Assembly (NCBI RefSeq): GCF_000026365.1
Contig: NC_012994.1
Coordinates: 1 to 64,000, forward strand
Source of the DNA: Zygosaccharomyces rouxii
Lineage: Eukaryota > Ascomycota > Saccharomycetes > Saccharomycetales > Saccharomycetaceae
Length of the DNA: 64,000 nt
Reading direction: 5' to 3'
Positions 10,096 to 19,688 of this stretch are shown here, piece by piece (the first letter of the stretch is position 1; each line of letters starts with the position of its first letter). The notes below the pieces were generated by a model. It did no database searches. It was not told where the DNA came from and saw nothing but the letters and a program-made list of their open reading frames with translations. The position numbers and the translations under genes are program-made.

Positions 10096-10788
10096 ATGAA
10101 ACCGCCTGTTTTTTTCGTCACAGGCACAGACACTGATGTTGGCAAAACCTTCATTTCATCGCTACTAGTATACAAATGGAGAGCTAACTACTGGAAACCA
10201 GTCCAAACAGGAATTGAATCTGATATTGGTGACACTGCTACGGTCTCTAACGTATTGGTAGACGATTCTTGGAAGCCTCATTTATTCCCCCCACGGCATC
10301 AGCTGCTAAAACCATTGTCACCATATGAAGCAATGGACTACGAACCAGGGGTTAATGTTCAGATTACGGATTTTGAAATTCCTGAAGGCACCGACGAGCA
10401 CCCTCTTGTTGTAGAAGGGGCGGGTGGAGTCGCCGTTCTAGTTACGAAAAAAATGGAGACCATTGTGGATCTCATCAAAGAATTGAGTTTCAAATGCGAT
10501 CGGCCTTTCTATATCATACTCGTGGCAAGAAGTACACTTGGCACGATAAATCATACGTTTTTGACGTTGAATTACCTTCGTAGTAAGGGGCTAGGTGACA
10601 AGATCCTTGGGGTTGTTGTAAACGGTGAACAAAATGAGGGAAACCTGAAAGTAATGAGAGAATTTGGAGTGAACATTTTAGCTACCGTCGACTATCATAC
10701 TTCTATGTCAGAGGCGCTGTCCGATATTCCATCTTTTTGCTCACTTGATCTTGCTCACAACGATCCTGCCTCGATTCAAAAGAATTAG
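10096..10788 (+). CDS. BIO4: Dethiobiotin synthetase (biotin synthesis)
   Basis: An ATP-dependent carboxylase-type enzyme of 230 residues (S. cerevisiae Bio4 has 237) that closes the ureido ring of dethiobiotin from diaminopelargonate, CO2 and ATP, the step after Bio3. The start is the ATG at 10096, which gives MKPPVFFVTG; no ATG lies between it and the in-frame stop at 10063-10065. The P-loop GTDTDVGKT is at residues 10-18. Other family landmarks are YWKPVQTGIESD and the glycine-rich VEGAGGVAVLV. The C-terminal half, with ILVARSTLGTINHT, matches the nucleotide-binding fold of BioD. It is divergent from BIO3. Confidence 0.95.
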   Translation: MKPPVFFVTGTDTDVGKTFISSLLVYKWRANYWKPVQTGIESDIGDTATVSNVLVDDSWKPHLFPPRHQLLKPLSPYEAMDYEPGVNVQITDFEIPEGTDEHPLVVEGAGGVAVLVTKKMETIVDLIKELSFKCDRPFYIILVARSTLGTINHTFLTLNYLRSKGLGDKILGVVVNGEQNEGNLKVMREFGVNILATVDYHTSMSEALSDIPSFCSLDLAHNDPASIQKN

Positions 10789-12068
10789 AGATGTATCTTT
10801 TCCAGGCCAGATATCATTCCGATCTAATTAGAGAGTCGTTTATCATCCTTTCTGCTATGAGAGTAAGCCATGGTGTTAATCAAAATGAACATGAGCAGAC
10901 CGCACCGACATGTAAAATAGTGGGAAGTAGTGACACAAGCCCGAGCATACTTGTATAAATGCATGTAAGAAACATTTCACTTTTTCCAATTGTGACGCTA
11001 AAGCACAAAGCCCACTGGAGAACCGCCAAAGGAAAACAAAAGATGTATGGAAACTATTCAAATCGCTCATCTGGCGGTTATTGATGGGTACATCGTCTTC
11101 TTTAACTAATTCGTGCTTGGGGTGTCTTCTTCTTTGGTGATGGGGCTTACAATGGGTGTCCATATTGATTATATACGGCCCATTGTTGTAATTTTATTTC
11201 GCTTTGATGTGTTCTATTTCATATCTGATTTCACTGTAATGCGGCCCAATGCAAGCGGTTCTTACTTCTGGACTTTAAAGTTACTCTGGGAGCCGATACA
11301 AAAGAACAGTGTTAAAATTGATGAACCAAGATTTCTCTGAAACCGAGGTAAAACAGTAAGAAAGGTACTGCAATGCTAGAAACAAAGTGCAGCAGCCTAG
11401 GTCGAAAAAAAAATTGGATACTGGCCTGAGTAATTATGTTGGCGTTGTCTTTACCACCTCTGGTGTATTTAATTCCCTCTTGTTAAGCATTCCTGGGATA
11501 AACTCGTTGATATACCTACGATACCAGCTTCACCGCTGGCATGTCTTCCTCGCTTATCAAATACTGAATATTTCTACCGCGCTCGCAGGATGCCATGGTA
11601 AATAGCTTCCAGTCACCTCTAAATTTGGTCTTGTTGCTTCCGTTTTTTCCTGCTGTATAAAATTACTTGATTCTATGACCAGCCACAGCTTCAACCATGA
11701 CATTCTGTGGCCAGCGGCAAAAACAATTTTCGATAATAGAACCCACTGGTCATCAGCAGTCAAATTTACTCGAGGCTGCTTAATAGGCGCTGGAAAGTTG
11801 CTGGGATCGATCCGGCAAACACGTAGTCGACAGATACGGGGTATAATCTGTCCCGTAAATCTGTCCCAAGGGTATTGACATGCAATGTTCTTCTTGGATT
11901 CTTGAACAGTTTTATCTATTCCATTGTTATCGATTGTTATCAGGAATCTTTTTTTCTGCAATTTTCGTCATGTTGCTCCGATGACGATAAAAATCTGATC
12001 TCATCTCTCATAGCAACTCAGGAACGTACTCACAACATGGAACAACAGAGGTATAAAATGAACAAACA
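10789..12068. other. Intergenic stretch between BIO4 and a broken DUP gene
   Basis: There are 1.28 kb without a supportable gene. The open frame of 134 codons on the minus strand (11557-11961) has no family resemblance. The last ~190 bp (from ~11880) belong to the conserved promoter of the two-DUP genes: ATTGTT motifs at 11920-11941, then the inverted-repeat block 11951-12024 with TCGTCAT 11965-11971 and ATGACGA 11981-11987. Confidence 0.5.
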
Positions 12069-13149
12069 TGGAATCCAATAAGAAATCTCAAAAGCCTGTC
12101 TTACCCAAGGATCTCTTTAGAATGGCTTGAAATGAATGTTTTATGAAATGTCGAAGCATTGTTTCCCCAGTGTGGTCTCATGTACATTCTGCGTCATCGC
12201 CTGGGTAGCATTTTCAATGGATGCTTCTTATCAAAATGTCCCTGGATTCTACACGAATGGCCGTGTGGTTTTCGAATTTGTATTTTGCTCTCCCTTAGGT
12301 GGTTCTATTATTCGAAATCGCATCCCATACAACATTGTTGGTTCAGTAAGTACTGGAATTGAATCCCAGAGTGGATATAGAAAACCGGGATGGAACTACC
12401 AATAGATTGAATCAGTGCCTTTATCAAGAACATATCTGGAACACACCTTACTTTTTCTATGATGGTCAACGGGTTCAACTTAATTTTAGAGATAACGTTT
12501 TAAGACCATATCTCAAAGGGAAATTTGAAGGTGTTGCCGACGTGGACAAGATCCAATCAGCAAGGCTTTACCTAAAATCAGTAAATGAAAATTTTAAACT
12601 ATCATTAAAGGACAATTTGCCAGAATCCTTTCTAAATTCTGAACAACCCAGGGACACCTACAGAAACAAATCTATGCTTCACTCGCGATATTTGTTCATG
12701 GGAATCATATTTTTGCAGCGTCAATACCAAATTTTGTTGGGTATCGTAATGGGATTTTTTCAGAAGTTATTTTTTACTTTGTTTTGTTGCATATTTTGGG
12801 ATCAGATTTTCTCAGAAGATAACTGGAGCTTCTATTGGTTGGTATATCCAGAGATGGATATAATGAAAGCAATGGAATTTTTGGCGATAATAACAAAAGT
12901 TAGTTCTGGAAAAGAACTAGATCAATGGGATCAGATAACCAAATATACGAATCAATATTTGAAGGGGGAAATAGCGGCCATTCTAGGAAGGTATTTTTCG
13001 ACGGTAAGCACTATTTAGACTGTTACCAGGATTGCTTTGGGCCACTTTCCGTTGAAAACAGCTTGGTTTATGGAGAGTTGAAGGAAATTGTGGAGTTTAC
13101 AAAACGGAGTAAAGAAACAAATAAATCCGATTTTTTACTCTCAACCTGA
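12069..13149 (+). pseudogene. Two-DUP membrane protein gene, several lesions
   Basis: This is the third copy of the gene type at 16701. The ATG at 12068-12070 and the first 18 codons match, then the frame meets TGA at about 12128. DUP sequence resumes in other frames. The longest part (12359-13018) encodes the end of the first DUP repeat (TPYFFYDGQ), a hydrophobic pair and most of the second repeat (LDQWDQITKYTN). A missing base near 12970 shifts the rest (FFDGKHYLDCYQ, then VYGELKEIVEF) to the next frame, ending at 13149. The first DUP signature (KWDEIA in the intact copy) is scrambled near 12370. It is more decayed than the copy at 2418. Confidence 0.75.
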
Positions 13150-13525
13150 GAGTGGCAGTGTATAGTATCTCAAAATACGTTGGCATCACAGGTACTGCTA
13201 CCGATGGTCCCTGTGTGTACTTATTTCCTGTGGAGTAGTTGTCCTAACTAAAAATACTGCCTCTTGGTCAAAGATAATCCATAGGGACAGTAAGCAGGAA
13301 AGAAGGATAAAAAATAAAAAATAAAAAAAAAAAAAAAAAAAAGATTCAGAATTGACGGTCCTAGGTTTAATTAAAAATCCGTATTTGTATGAACTCACCC
13401 TTGTAATTACCTGTGGAGATTTTCTCCGATAGCTATCTCCAGATTAACGACCATTGCATTTAGTGGTAATTTTATGTTCCTCCAAAGATTATATCATTCC
13501 AATGAAGCTTCAAAACGTAGGCGAC
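13150..13525. other. Diverged 3' flank with a 20-A tract
   Basis: The first part keeps a faint match to the 3' flanks at 3521-3906 and 17808-18187 (GATGGTCCCT near 13204). An A-rich segment ends in 20 consecutive A at 13323-13342. No gene is seen. Confidence 0.5.
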
Positions 13526-13848
13526 GTAATTGACAGAATGAATTTCTGTCTATCATAATAACTACCGCACCAGGTGTGAACTTGGGGCAATGGGACCAAA
13601 CAGTTATGAAAATGAATCAGCATTTACAAAATAGAAATGCCAACGACGGAGGTAGACGTGATAGTTTTTTCGATGGCAACCAATGCTTTCACTTTTTTGA
13701 GAGAGTTAGAAGCTTTTGTTTCCAATAAGGATGTGGTTGGACCAAGAAGTTACTCGAGCCTCTTTTCTCTAGCCAGTGGTTACTTTACCATGACCTAGAC
13801 TGTATTGCTGCGGATGCGCTCAGAGCGTGCGAAACTCCTTCTTATTAG
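13526..13848 (+). pseudogene. Orphan C-terminal DUP fragment
   Basis: This stretch aligns with positions 1-330 of the window (GTGAACTTGGG, FFDG..CFHFF-type sequence, then a shared tail to the TAG at 13846-13848). One base is missing after GACAGAATGAA relative to the first copy, which brings a stop, and further indels lie near 13700. No first half of a DUP gene stands in front of it, only the diverged 3' flank of the gene at 12069. It is therefore a non-functional remnant carried along in the duplicated block. Confidence 0.65.
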
Positions 13849-14073
13849 ATCGATGTGGCCTTGTAACGTTAAGAATTTACCGGCTAACGACTACCTCTCG
13901 ATTCTAAATCAATAAACTCTGCTTTGGTCGTGGGTATTCAAAAACATTGATTTCGAGAAGTTCTAAGTGAAAAATAGAATCATTGTTCAGAAGGAGGATT
14001 TTCGACTGTCACACCACAGAAGCCCAGAAGAGATTAGCTCTTAATGTGCTTTTTATCTCTTATGACCAACATA

Positions 14074-14937
14074 CTAATGGGGGGTAGCGAATGAATTAAA
14101 AATGGCGCAAGAAATCACCGATATAATGAAGGTCAGCATCATAATCATAAAGGACCCTAGCTCTGTCATCACCAAGTAAAACAATGAGGTGTCGAAAATA
14201 CTATGAAACTTCTCGAAAATACCATCTCTAAATTCATCTTTTTCTGCCGTATGTGATAATTCACCAAAGTTCTCAACGCTCTTGTTATAATTCGCAAGTG
14301 CTCTCTCAGTTAGCGCCTTGTTTGATGGATTTTTCCAAAAATTGCTGCATATTTCTCCTTCGTAATAACATCGGATGTCGTAGGTCTGACGCTCTATTGG
14401 TTTTACGATTTCTCGCACGAAAAAACGCATACAATGCTCCCCACTGTAAAACACGGAATAATGATATCCTCCCTCTTCAGAAAAGTGATTAACTCTAGAT
14501 GCAATTCTCTGCCAAGCTAATGGATCCCCCATCAGGTCTGTTTCAGCCACTTCCTTCAATAACTTTTGGAGCACTTTTTTCTCAATATCAACGTTTTTCC
14601 TATTGTCGATGAAGTTCCAAAAAGAAAACGTAAAGCATAGGAAATAATGAATGATCATCCATAAGGGAGAAAATACGTCTAAAAGTTTCGGTTCGTATGG
14701 ATCATGATAAAAGTCTCGCAGAATAAAGTAAGGCAACCGTACAAGCGATGGTGACAAAAATGCACCTACAAGAGAAGCGATAATGTCATAAAACCATGTT
14801 TTCTCGAAAAAGTATGGGGCAAGGAAGTATGTCAACTTTCCGCCAGAACTGTCCTCTGGTAATTCTATTTCCTCCTCTTCATACATCTGTACACACTTCT
14901 CTAAATCCTTTTCACTGTCGTCACTTATCATACTCAT
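14074..14937 (-). CDS. Single-DUP (DUP240-like) membrane protein
   Basis: An intact gene of 287 residues with ATG at 14935-14937. The N-terminal ~45 residues are acidic (EEEEIELPED). Hydrophobic segments lie at about 50-72, 90-110 and 250-280. A single DUP repeat at ~117-185 has the family pattern: VLQKLLKEV, a GDPLAWQRIASRVN helix, YHYSVFYSG, then C..FF...IVKP. Size and one-repeat layout resemble the S. cerevisiae DUP240 group, whereas the neighbouring plus-strand genes have two repeats. DUP240-type proteins sit in membranes and their exact function is not settled. The same gene at 556-1419 is broken by one stop codon, so this is the only intact single-DUP copy here. Confidence 0.75.
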   Translation of the reverse strand: MSMISDDSEKDLEKCVQMYEEEEIELPEDSSGGKLTYFLAPYFFEKTWFYDIIASLVGAFLSPSLVRLPYFILRDFYHDPYEPKLLDVFSPLWMIIHYFLCFTFSFWNFIDNRKNVDIEKKVLQKLLKEVAETDLMGDPLAWQRIASRVNHFSEEGGYHYSVFYSGEHCMRFFVREIVKPIERQTYDIRCYYEGEICSNFWKNPSNKALTERALANYNKSVENFGELSHTAEKDEFRDGIFEKFHSIFDTSLFYLVMTELGSFMIMMLTFIISVISCAIFNSFATPH

Positions 14938-15269
14938 ATTGTCTTGCTGGTTAAATACACCATTGCTGTTACGAGTGTCAGTTTGTGTCTGAATTGCCGC
15001 CTTTTATATATTTTTCACCCCAGACTGTTCCCGCCCTTGATTGTTTCCTCCCCGCGGGACAATTCCATGCAGGAGAAACTCGAAAGCGTCAAAATGATAA
15101 AATTGACACAAAGAGGTGGACAGGTAGTTTAAAGGTCAATTTGGAAACTCTTTAATTAAAGCTCTGGAAACTTACTTTGTGGCATAAATGTTTCAACTGT
15201 TATAAATTGTCAGAAGAAATCAAAACATGATATTAACCGAATGAAGTAGGACGGCCCCAGAAAATTGGC
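14938..15269. promoter_or_regulatory. Promoter side of single-DUP gene
   Basis: The part up to ~15150 matches 1420-1640 (including the CCCGCGGGA stretch) and so is the conserved upstream region of the single-DUP gene. The last ~120 bp have no counterpart in the first block; they precede the gene at 15270. Confidence 0.45.
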
Positions 15270-15968
15270 ATGTCCAACAAAAAGCAGAGTAAGAGTAAGG
15301 CCAGCGAGAGCCACAAGCGTGGTGGAAGAGAGAACAGTCCTCGTGGACAACACAACTCTCCCTCACCACAAAGAAACAACAGTATCACTGATCAGCAAGG
15401 AAGCGAGAACGGCGGTACTGGCTCTAGAACATACGGGATCAAATTAGCCGCTCGCTTGTTCCGCAATCCATTGTTATCCAAAAGAGGGGTTAAACATGCG
15501 AAAGAGGGACTAAAAATTAGGAGTTCAGATAAATCAATAAGCGGAGTAAGATGTGGAGGCAGCTTCTGTCTCTTTGTTTACCCGATTTTTTTGATAGGAT
15601 ACAGTATCTTCGGTTTTTTATACGGGGACAAAAATAATAGTATACATGTTTTCTTGTATGGCAGTCCACTATTCACTGCTGTTCCTTATATCATACAATA
15701 CCTGAATGATGTCGATACATTGCTTTTAAGCATATTTGAGATTGGGGAGAAGAATTTGCTCGAATATTTCGCAGACCCGGGAATCAGAGAGCTCCTCTTG
15801 ATTGTTTTTGAGATTGTGGGATTCATTTATCAATTAGTGAAGGGTAGACAAAATTTTGGGATATTTATATGCGGGATTGTCGGTTTTGTTTCTTATCTCC
15901 TGGGACATACTTTGCTAATCTTGGAAAGAAAGAAAAGGCCAGGATCGGTAGCGGGTGACTCGGCGTGA
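15270..15968 (+). CDS. Unrecognised four-helix membrane protein with basic N-terminus
   Basis: An open frame of 232 codons starting at ATG 15270. Residues 1-50 are low-complexity and hydrophilic (Lys/Ser/Asn/Gln-rich). Residues 55-90 are basic with possible amphipathic helix. Four hydrophobic segments follow at about 98-118, 127-143, 173-191 and 196-218, and the protein ends in a basic tail (ERKKRPGS). I recognise no family and see no DUP repeat. It lies on a ~900-bp segment that the otherwise parallel block at 1-3.9 kb lacks, between the divergent DUP genes. Helical hydrophobic spacing and an undisturbed frame support a real gene. Tetraspan tail-basic proteins can be ER or vacuole residents, but nothing fixes the function. 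Confidence 0.6.
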   Translation: MSNKKQSKSKASESHKRGGRENSPRGQHNSPSPQRNNSITDQQGSENGGTGSRTYGIKLAARLFRNPLLSKRGVKHAKEGLKIRSSDKSISGVRCGGSFCLFVYPIFLIGYSIFGFLYGDKNNSIHVFLYGSPLFTAVPYIIQYLNDVDTLLLSIFEIGEKNLLEYFADPGIRELLLIVFEIVGFIYQLVKGRQNFGIFICGIVGFVSYLLGHTLLILERKKRPGSVAGDSA

Positions 15969-16700
15969 GTTTCAAATTTGCACCTTGCCATAGAATCTTG
16001 CTTTTAGAATAATGCAACTGGATGAAGGAACTGAGCTTACAGTATCGCCGGTTTATCAACTGTGGGTCATGTTCTGGTGTAAACGCTAGTCAGTTGTCGA
16101 TAAATAGATTATATGTATAACCATAGAGTTGAATAAATCTATGAGTCACCAAGTTCAGCAACAAACACAATCTTCAAGAAGCAATGTCGTCTCCTTATAA
16201 ACATAACGTTTGTGTAAAGAGGCAGAATTGCTTCACAAATACAGGGGCAAGAAACTGTTGGAGTTTCCCATGTCAGGTGCGAACGACATTATGTGTTCAG
16301 TAGCGGTTCAATTAGCAATCGAGGTTGTATAGGGCCCTTAACGTGGTGCAAATAGTAGAATATGATCTGTTTCTGATTAAGCTAATGGCCTGAGGAGGAA
16401 TTGCAGAAGTGCCTAAGAGCATCTTGATCTTACGGAATATTTCACTTTTGCATCACCTTTTTGCCAGGAATATCTCTTTCTTATATATTTCCACTTTCAA
16501 GCGAGAAGGGCATTAGAAAGGTGTATATGTATAGGTAACATGAACATCGTTCGGCATACTATCCATTGTTGTCAGGAATCTCTTTTTCTGCATGCCTCGC
16601 CTTGTCGCTCTGATGACGATAAAAATCCGATCTCGTCTCTCATAGCAACTCAGGAACGTACTCACAACATGGAACGACAGGGGTATAGAAAAGAACAAAC
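15969..16700. promoter_or_regulatory. Upstream region of the intact two-DUP gene
   Basis: From ~16050 to 16360 it matches 1725-2030, and from ~16400 it matches 2060-2417. It holds one CCATTGTT motif (near 16563) and the conserved block 16582-16653, where the right arm ATGACGA (16613-16619) remains but the left arm of the inverted repeat is mutated. No gene is seen. Confidence 0.5.
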
Positions 16701-17774
16701 ATGGAATCCGATAACGAATCTCAAAAGCCTGTCTTACCCAAGGACCTCTTCAAAAATGCATTCACATGGATGTTTTATGAAATCTCCAAACATCGCTTCC
16801 CGAGCGTGGTTTCATGTGTATACTTGGTAATTGTATTGGTAGGATTTTGGTGGAATTTTGCTGATAAAAATCTGCCTTTGAGTATCGTACTTGCTGCTGT
16901 TGGCCTCTTTGGAATTTTATTTGGACTTATCCCTGCATGGTTCCAGAACGTGAAAGAGCATCCCAATACAAAAAAGTTAGTTCAGCAAGTGTTGGAATCA
17001 AATCCCGGCGTTGATACCAGGAAATGGGACGAAATTGCGAATATACTGAACCTTTTCTTTTACCGAGAAAACATCTGGAGAACACCATACTTTTTTTTTA
17101 ATGGTCAACATGTTCAACGTGTGTTCAAGTATAATGTTTTAAAGCCATATCTCGGAGGGCAATTTGAAGGTGTTGCTGACGCGGACAAAATCCAATCAGC
17201 AAAGTGTTATATGCAATCAATCAAAGTGTATTTTGAACTGTCATTGAAAGACAGTATATCAGAATTTTTTTTAAATTCCGAACTACCCAGAGACACCCAC
17301 AGAAATAAATTTTTCTTTCACCCACGATATTTTTTCATGGGATTCATGATTTGTTTCTTTCAAGGTCAAATTTTGTTACTGGTTGTACAACTATTTGTAC
17401 AGAGATCGTTTTGGATCCTGCCTACAATCATAAATTACCAGTATTGCTTATTGAAATGTTACCAATATGGCTATCGTTTCTGGTATCCAGAAATGGATGT
17501 AATGCAAGCAATCAAATTCTTGGCGATAATAACAAAATTTAGTCCTAGAAAAGAACTGGATAAATGGGACCAAATAGCCAGGTATATGAATCAATATTTG
17601 ATGGAGGGAAATAGCAGTCATTCTAGGAATATATTTTTCGACGGTAAGCATTGTTTAGACTGTTACAAGGCTTGCTTTGAGTCGCTTTCCTTAGGAAATA
17701 ATTCTTTATCCTATGACGAGCTGAAAGAAATTGTTGAGATTACGCAACCAAGCTTAAACGAAGAGACCGATTAA
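16701..17774 (+). CDS. Two-DUP (COS-like) membrane protein
   Basis: An intact gene of 357 residues, with the ATG at 16701 shared by its paralogs. The layout is a short hydrophilic start, hydrophobic segments at ~34-51 and 59-80, a DUP repeat at ~91-155 (TRKWDEIANILN, TPYFFFNGQ), hydrophobic segments at ~210-232 and 236-255, and a second DUP repeat at ~268-345 (LDKWDQIARYMN, FFDGKHCLDCYK, ELKEIVEI). Each half is thus two helices plus one DUP repeat, an internal duplication. S. cerevisiae COS proteins, the nearest known group, act in endosomal sorting of plasma membrane proteins. Whether that role holds here is inference. Paralogs at 2418, 12069 and 18513 are broken; the one at 28214 is intact but of a different subtype. 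Confidence 0.8.
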   Translation: MESDNESQKPVLPKDLFKNAFTWMFYEISKHRFPSVVSCVYLVIVLVGFWWNFADKNLPLSIVLAAVGLFGILFGLIPAWFQNVKEHPNTKKLVQQVLESNPGVDTRKWDEIANILNLFFYRENIWRTPYFFFNGQHVQRVFKYNVLKPYLGGQFEGVADADKIQSAKCYMQSIKVYFELSLKDSISEFFLNSELPRDTHRNKFFFHPRYFFMGFMICFFQGQILLLVVQLFVQRSFWILPTIINYQYCLLKCYQYGYRFWYPEMDVMQAIKFLAIITKFSPRKELDKWDQIARYMNQYLMEGNSSHSRNIFFDGKHCLDCYKACFESLSLGNNSLSYDELKEIVEITQPSLNEETD

Positions 17775-17807
17775 TGAAGCAGTGTATTCCTTCTTCGCAA
17801 ACTGAAC

Positions 17808-18187
17808 GTAGCAGTATATAATGATTTAAAATATGATAGTATCACAAGTGCTGTGCTGATGGTCCCTCAAAGTACTAAACTTCTCCGGGTGGTATTTTCA
17901 ACTCAGATTGCACCCTTTTTCTTGGCTAAAGATAATCTCTAAAGCCAACAGTTGGGAATATAGAATTAACATTTAGAATTGAGAATTGAGAATTCCATGT
18001 TTACTTAAGAAATTCTTGTGTGTGCAGAAGTGTCTCGTTAACTACCTGAAGAGAGCTTACTTGATAGCCAGCCCCAGTTTGATGTCCATTTACCCTCATT
18101 AACGACCAAACAACACATTAAGAATCGAAAAGCTGACGATAAAAACTTCTTAGAAGCACTAAATACTACTTTGGATGTCTTTAGGCT
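17808..18187 (+). repeat. 3' flank of the two-DUP gene, duplicated at 3521-3906
   Basis: This is the second copy of the highly conserved 3' flank. By eye there are about 25 differences over ~390 aligned positions, including a 4-base and two 1-base indels. Similarity stops at TTAGGCT (18181-18187), after which the two copies have unrelated DNA. Confidence 0.8.
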
Positions 18188-18460
18188 AAAATGAACATCT
18201 TAAAATGTATGCAATCTTGAAATACCCTGGAAAGATGTTGTATCTTTCTGTATTATCGAGATAATTGTTATTCTTGTAATTTGTATGTTACTCATTCTCC
18301 TTCGCTATTAGTTTTGTATCAGAAAGGATGCTGTACATTCCGATACAAAAGAAACGCTTACTCAAAATTGTTCAGTAGTGGATCACTGACTTGATACAAC
18401 AATGGCGTGAAGTTGCATTCAAACTTAATAATAAATTTCATGATCACATTGGTGATATTC

Positions 18461-18511
18461 AGATAAGATAAGATAAGATAAGATAAGATAAGATAAGATA
18501 AGATGAGATGG
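18461..18511 (+). repeat. (AGATA)8 microsatellite, tandem GATAAG sites
   Basis: Eight perfect AGATA units at 18461-18500 are followed by degenerating AGATG/GGATG units up to the ATG at 18513. Read as regulatory DNA this is eight overlapping GATAAG motifs, the target of fungal GATA factors (Gln3/Gat1). The intact relative at 28214 has three tandem GATAA units in the same place. Confidence 0.85.
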
Positions 18512-18512
18512 G

Positions 18513-19688
18513 ATGAGAAGTAAATCTTCGTCGGTAATGAGTTTAACTTCAAGGTTCGAGGTTGAAAATCACCATGGCAACCCGGTTGTCGATGTGTACT
18601 TCATTGTACTAAAGCCACGCCCAAAATTGAGAAAGATAGTCTGGAAGATCCCTGTTCTCCTTTTTCTGCCAGCAGATGTTTTCAGATCCCGGTTCATATG
18701 GAAGATCTATGAAACCATCAAGATTTATCCCTGGGTGGCATCGCAATTTGTCCTTTAATGTCGTTTTTATATCTGATGAAAGAAAATGTAAAAATCTCCG
18801 AATCATTCATCAGTGTATTTCTTATTTGCCAGTTCATAAGCATGGTTTATACTCTACTCCTTCTTTGGTACACACATATAAATTATTCCATACCTTTCCC
18901 AAATACCGAACTTCTTGGTGACGTTGTTCTAGCAGTCAATCAAGGCGCCGATGCTAGGAAATGGGATATTGTGACGTCCAAAGTGAATAATTCTCTTTAT
19001 GATCATGGTTATCAAGGGACATCGTATTACTTTCTCAATAGGTCACATTGTTGGTCTGTTTCTCATCATTATATTTTAAGATTCGATTCTGAGGCTGCTG
19101 AACGGTACAGACAGGCCCGTGAACAAGCTTTTCAACGACCTTTTAGGAGATAACTCTTCTGATTAAGGTTCTCAATTTGGAAGAGAGCTTAATGTTAAGC
19201 TTGTTTCCGATAGGGGCCTCGCTATTCCGACATTTGGTATGACCATTTATTATGCTGTTCTTGCCTGTATTCATTTATGACGATCAAATAAACCCAAATA
19301 TCTTGAGAATATTTACAGCGTAATTATTTTTGTTCTAATTTTTCATTCCTTTGTTTCCGTATACAAAGAACGTGGTATGGTTAAGTCTAATACCCTAGGA
19401 GTTTTGGGTAGAATAAAGTTTCTAGCAACTATAATGCAGCTGGTTCCGGGAAATGATTTGGGAAAATGGGATAACATCGCTAGGCACATGAATTATCATT
19501 CACATGTAAAAGGAGTTTGACGGGGACCAGATGAAAACTTTCTCGACGGGAAGGAATGTTCAGACTTGTATAGCTTGCAATTTGAACCGCTAGCCTCTGC
19601 ATCTACAAAATTGTTTTACATAGAGCTCAGAGATATTGTTTAGGAAGCCAATAAAGCCTGTGGATCCCCAGCGGTCGGCTTAGTATAA
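18513..19688 (+). pseudogene. Two-DUP membrane protein gene, decayed
   Basis: This copy is closest to the intact gene at 28214. The ATG frame from 18513 encodes a divergent start and the typical FRSRFIWKIYE segment, then ends at TAA 18756-18758. The next frame (18758-19153) continues with hydrophobic sequence and a first DUP repeat (ARKWDIVTSKVN, SYYFLN..HC). After stops, the second repeat is visible at about 19405-19688 (RIKFLATIMQ, LGKWDNIARHMN), interrupted by TGA near 19520 and by TAG near 19640. At least one frameshift and several stops make it non-functional. Confidence 0.75.

Noticed and set aside
10062..10123. Possible intron at the BIO4 start: GTAAGT at 10062-10067 and a pyrimidine-rich CACAG near 10119-10123
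   Set aside because: Joining the upstream ATG frame to either nearby AG gives a TGA within four codons, no good branchpoint is present, and the unspliced ATG at 10096 already yields a full family N-terminus.
11557..11961. Minus-strand frame of 134 codons between BIO4 and the DUP pseudogene
   Set aside because: No recognisable domain or targeting features, and it runs into the conserved DUP promoter block.
13323..13342. Twenty-A tract considered as the tail of a retroposed sequence
   Set aside because: The sequence before it is ordinary diverged DUP 3' flank and no target-site duplication is visible.
18461..18511. Pentanucleotide array considered as a CRISPR-like or telomeric repeat
   Set aside because: The unit is 5 bp without spacers and is not a telomere-type sequence; it is a microsatellite.
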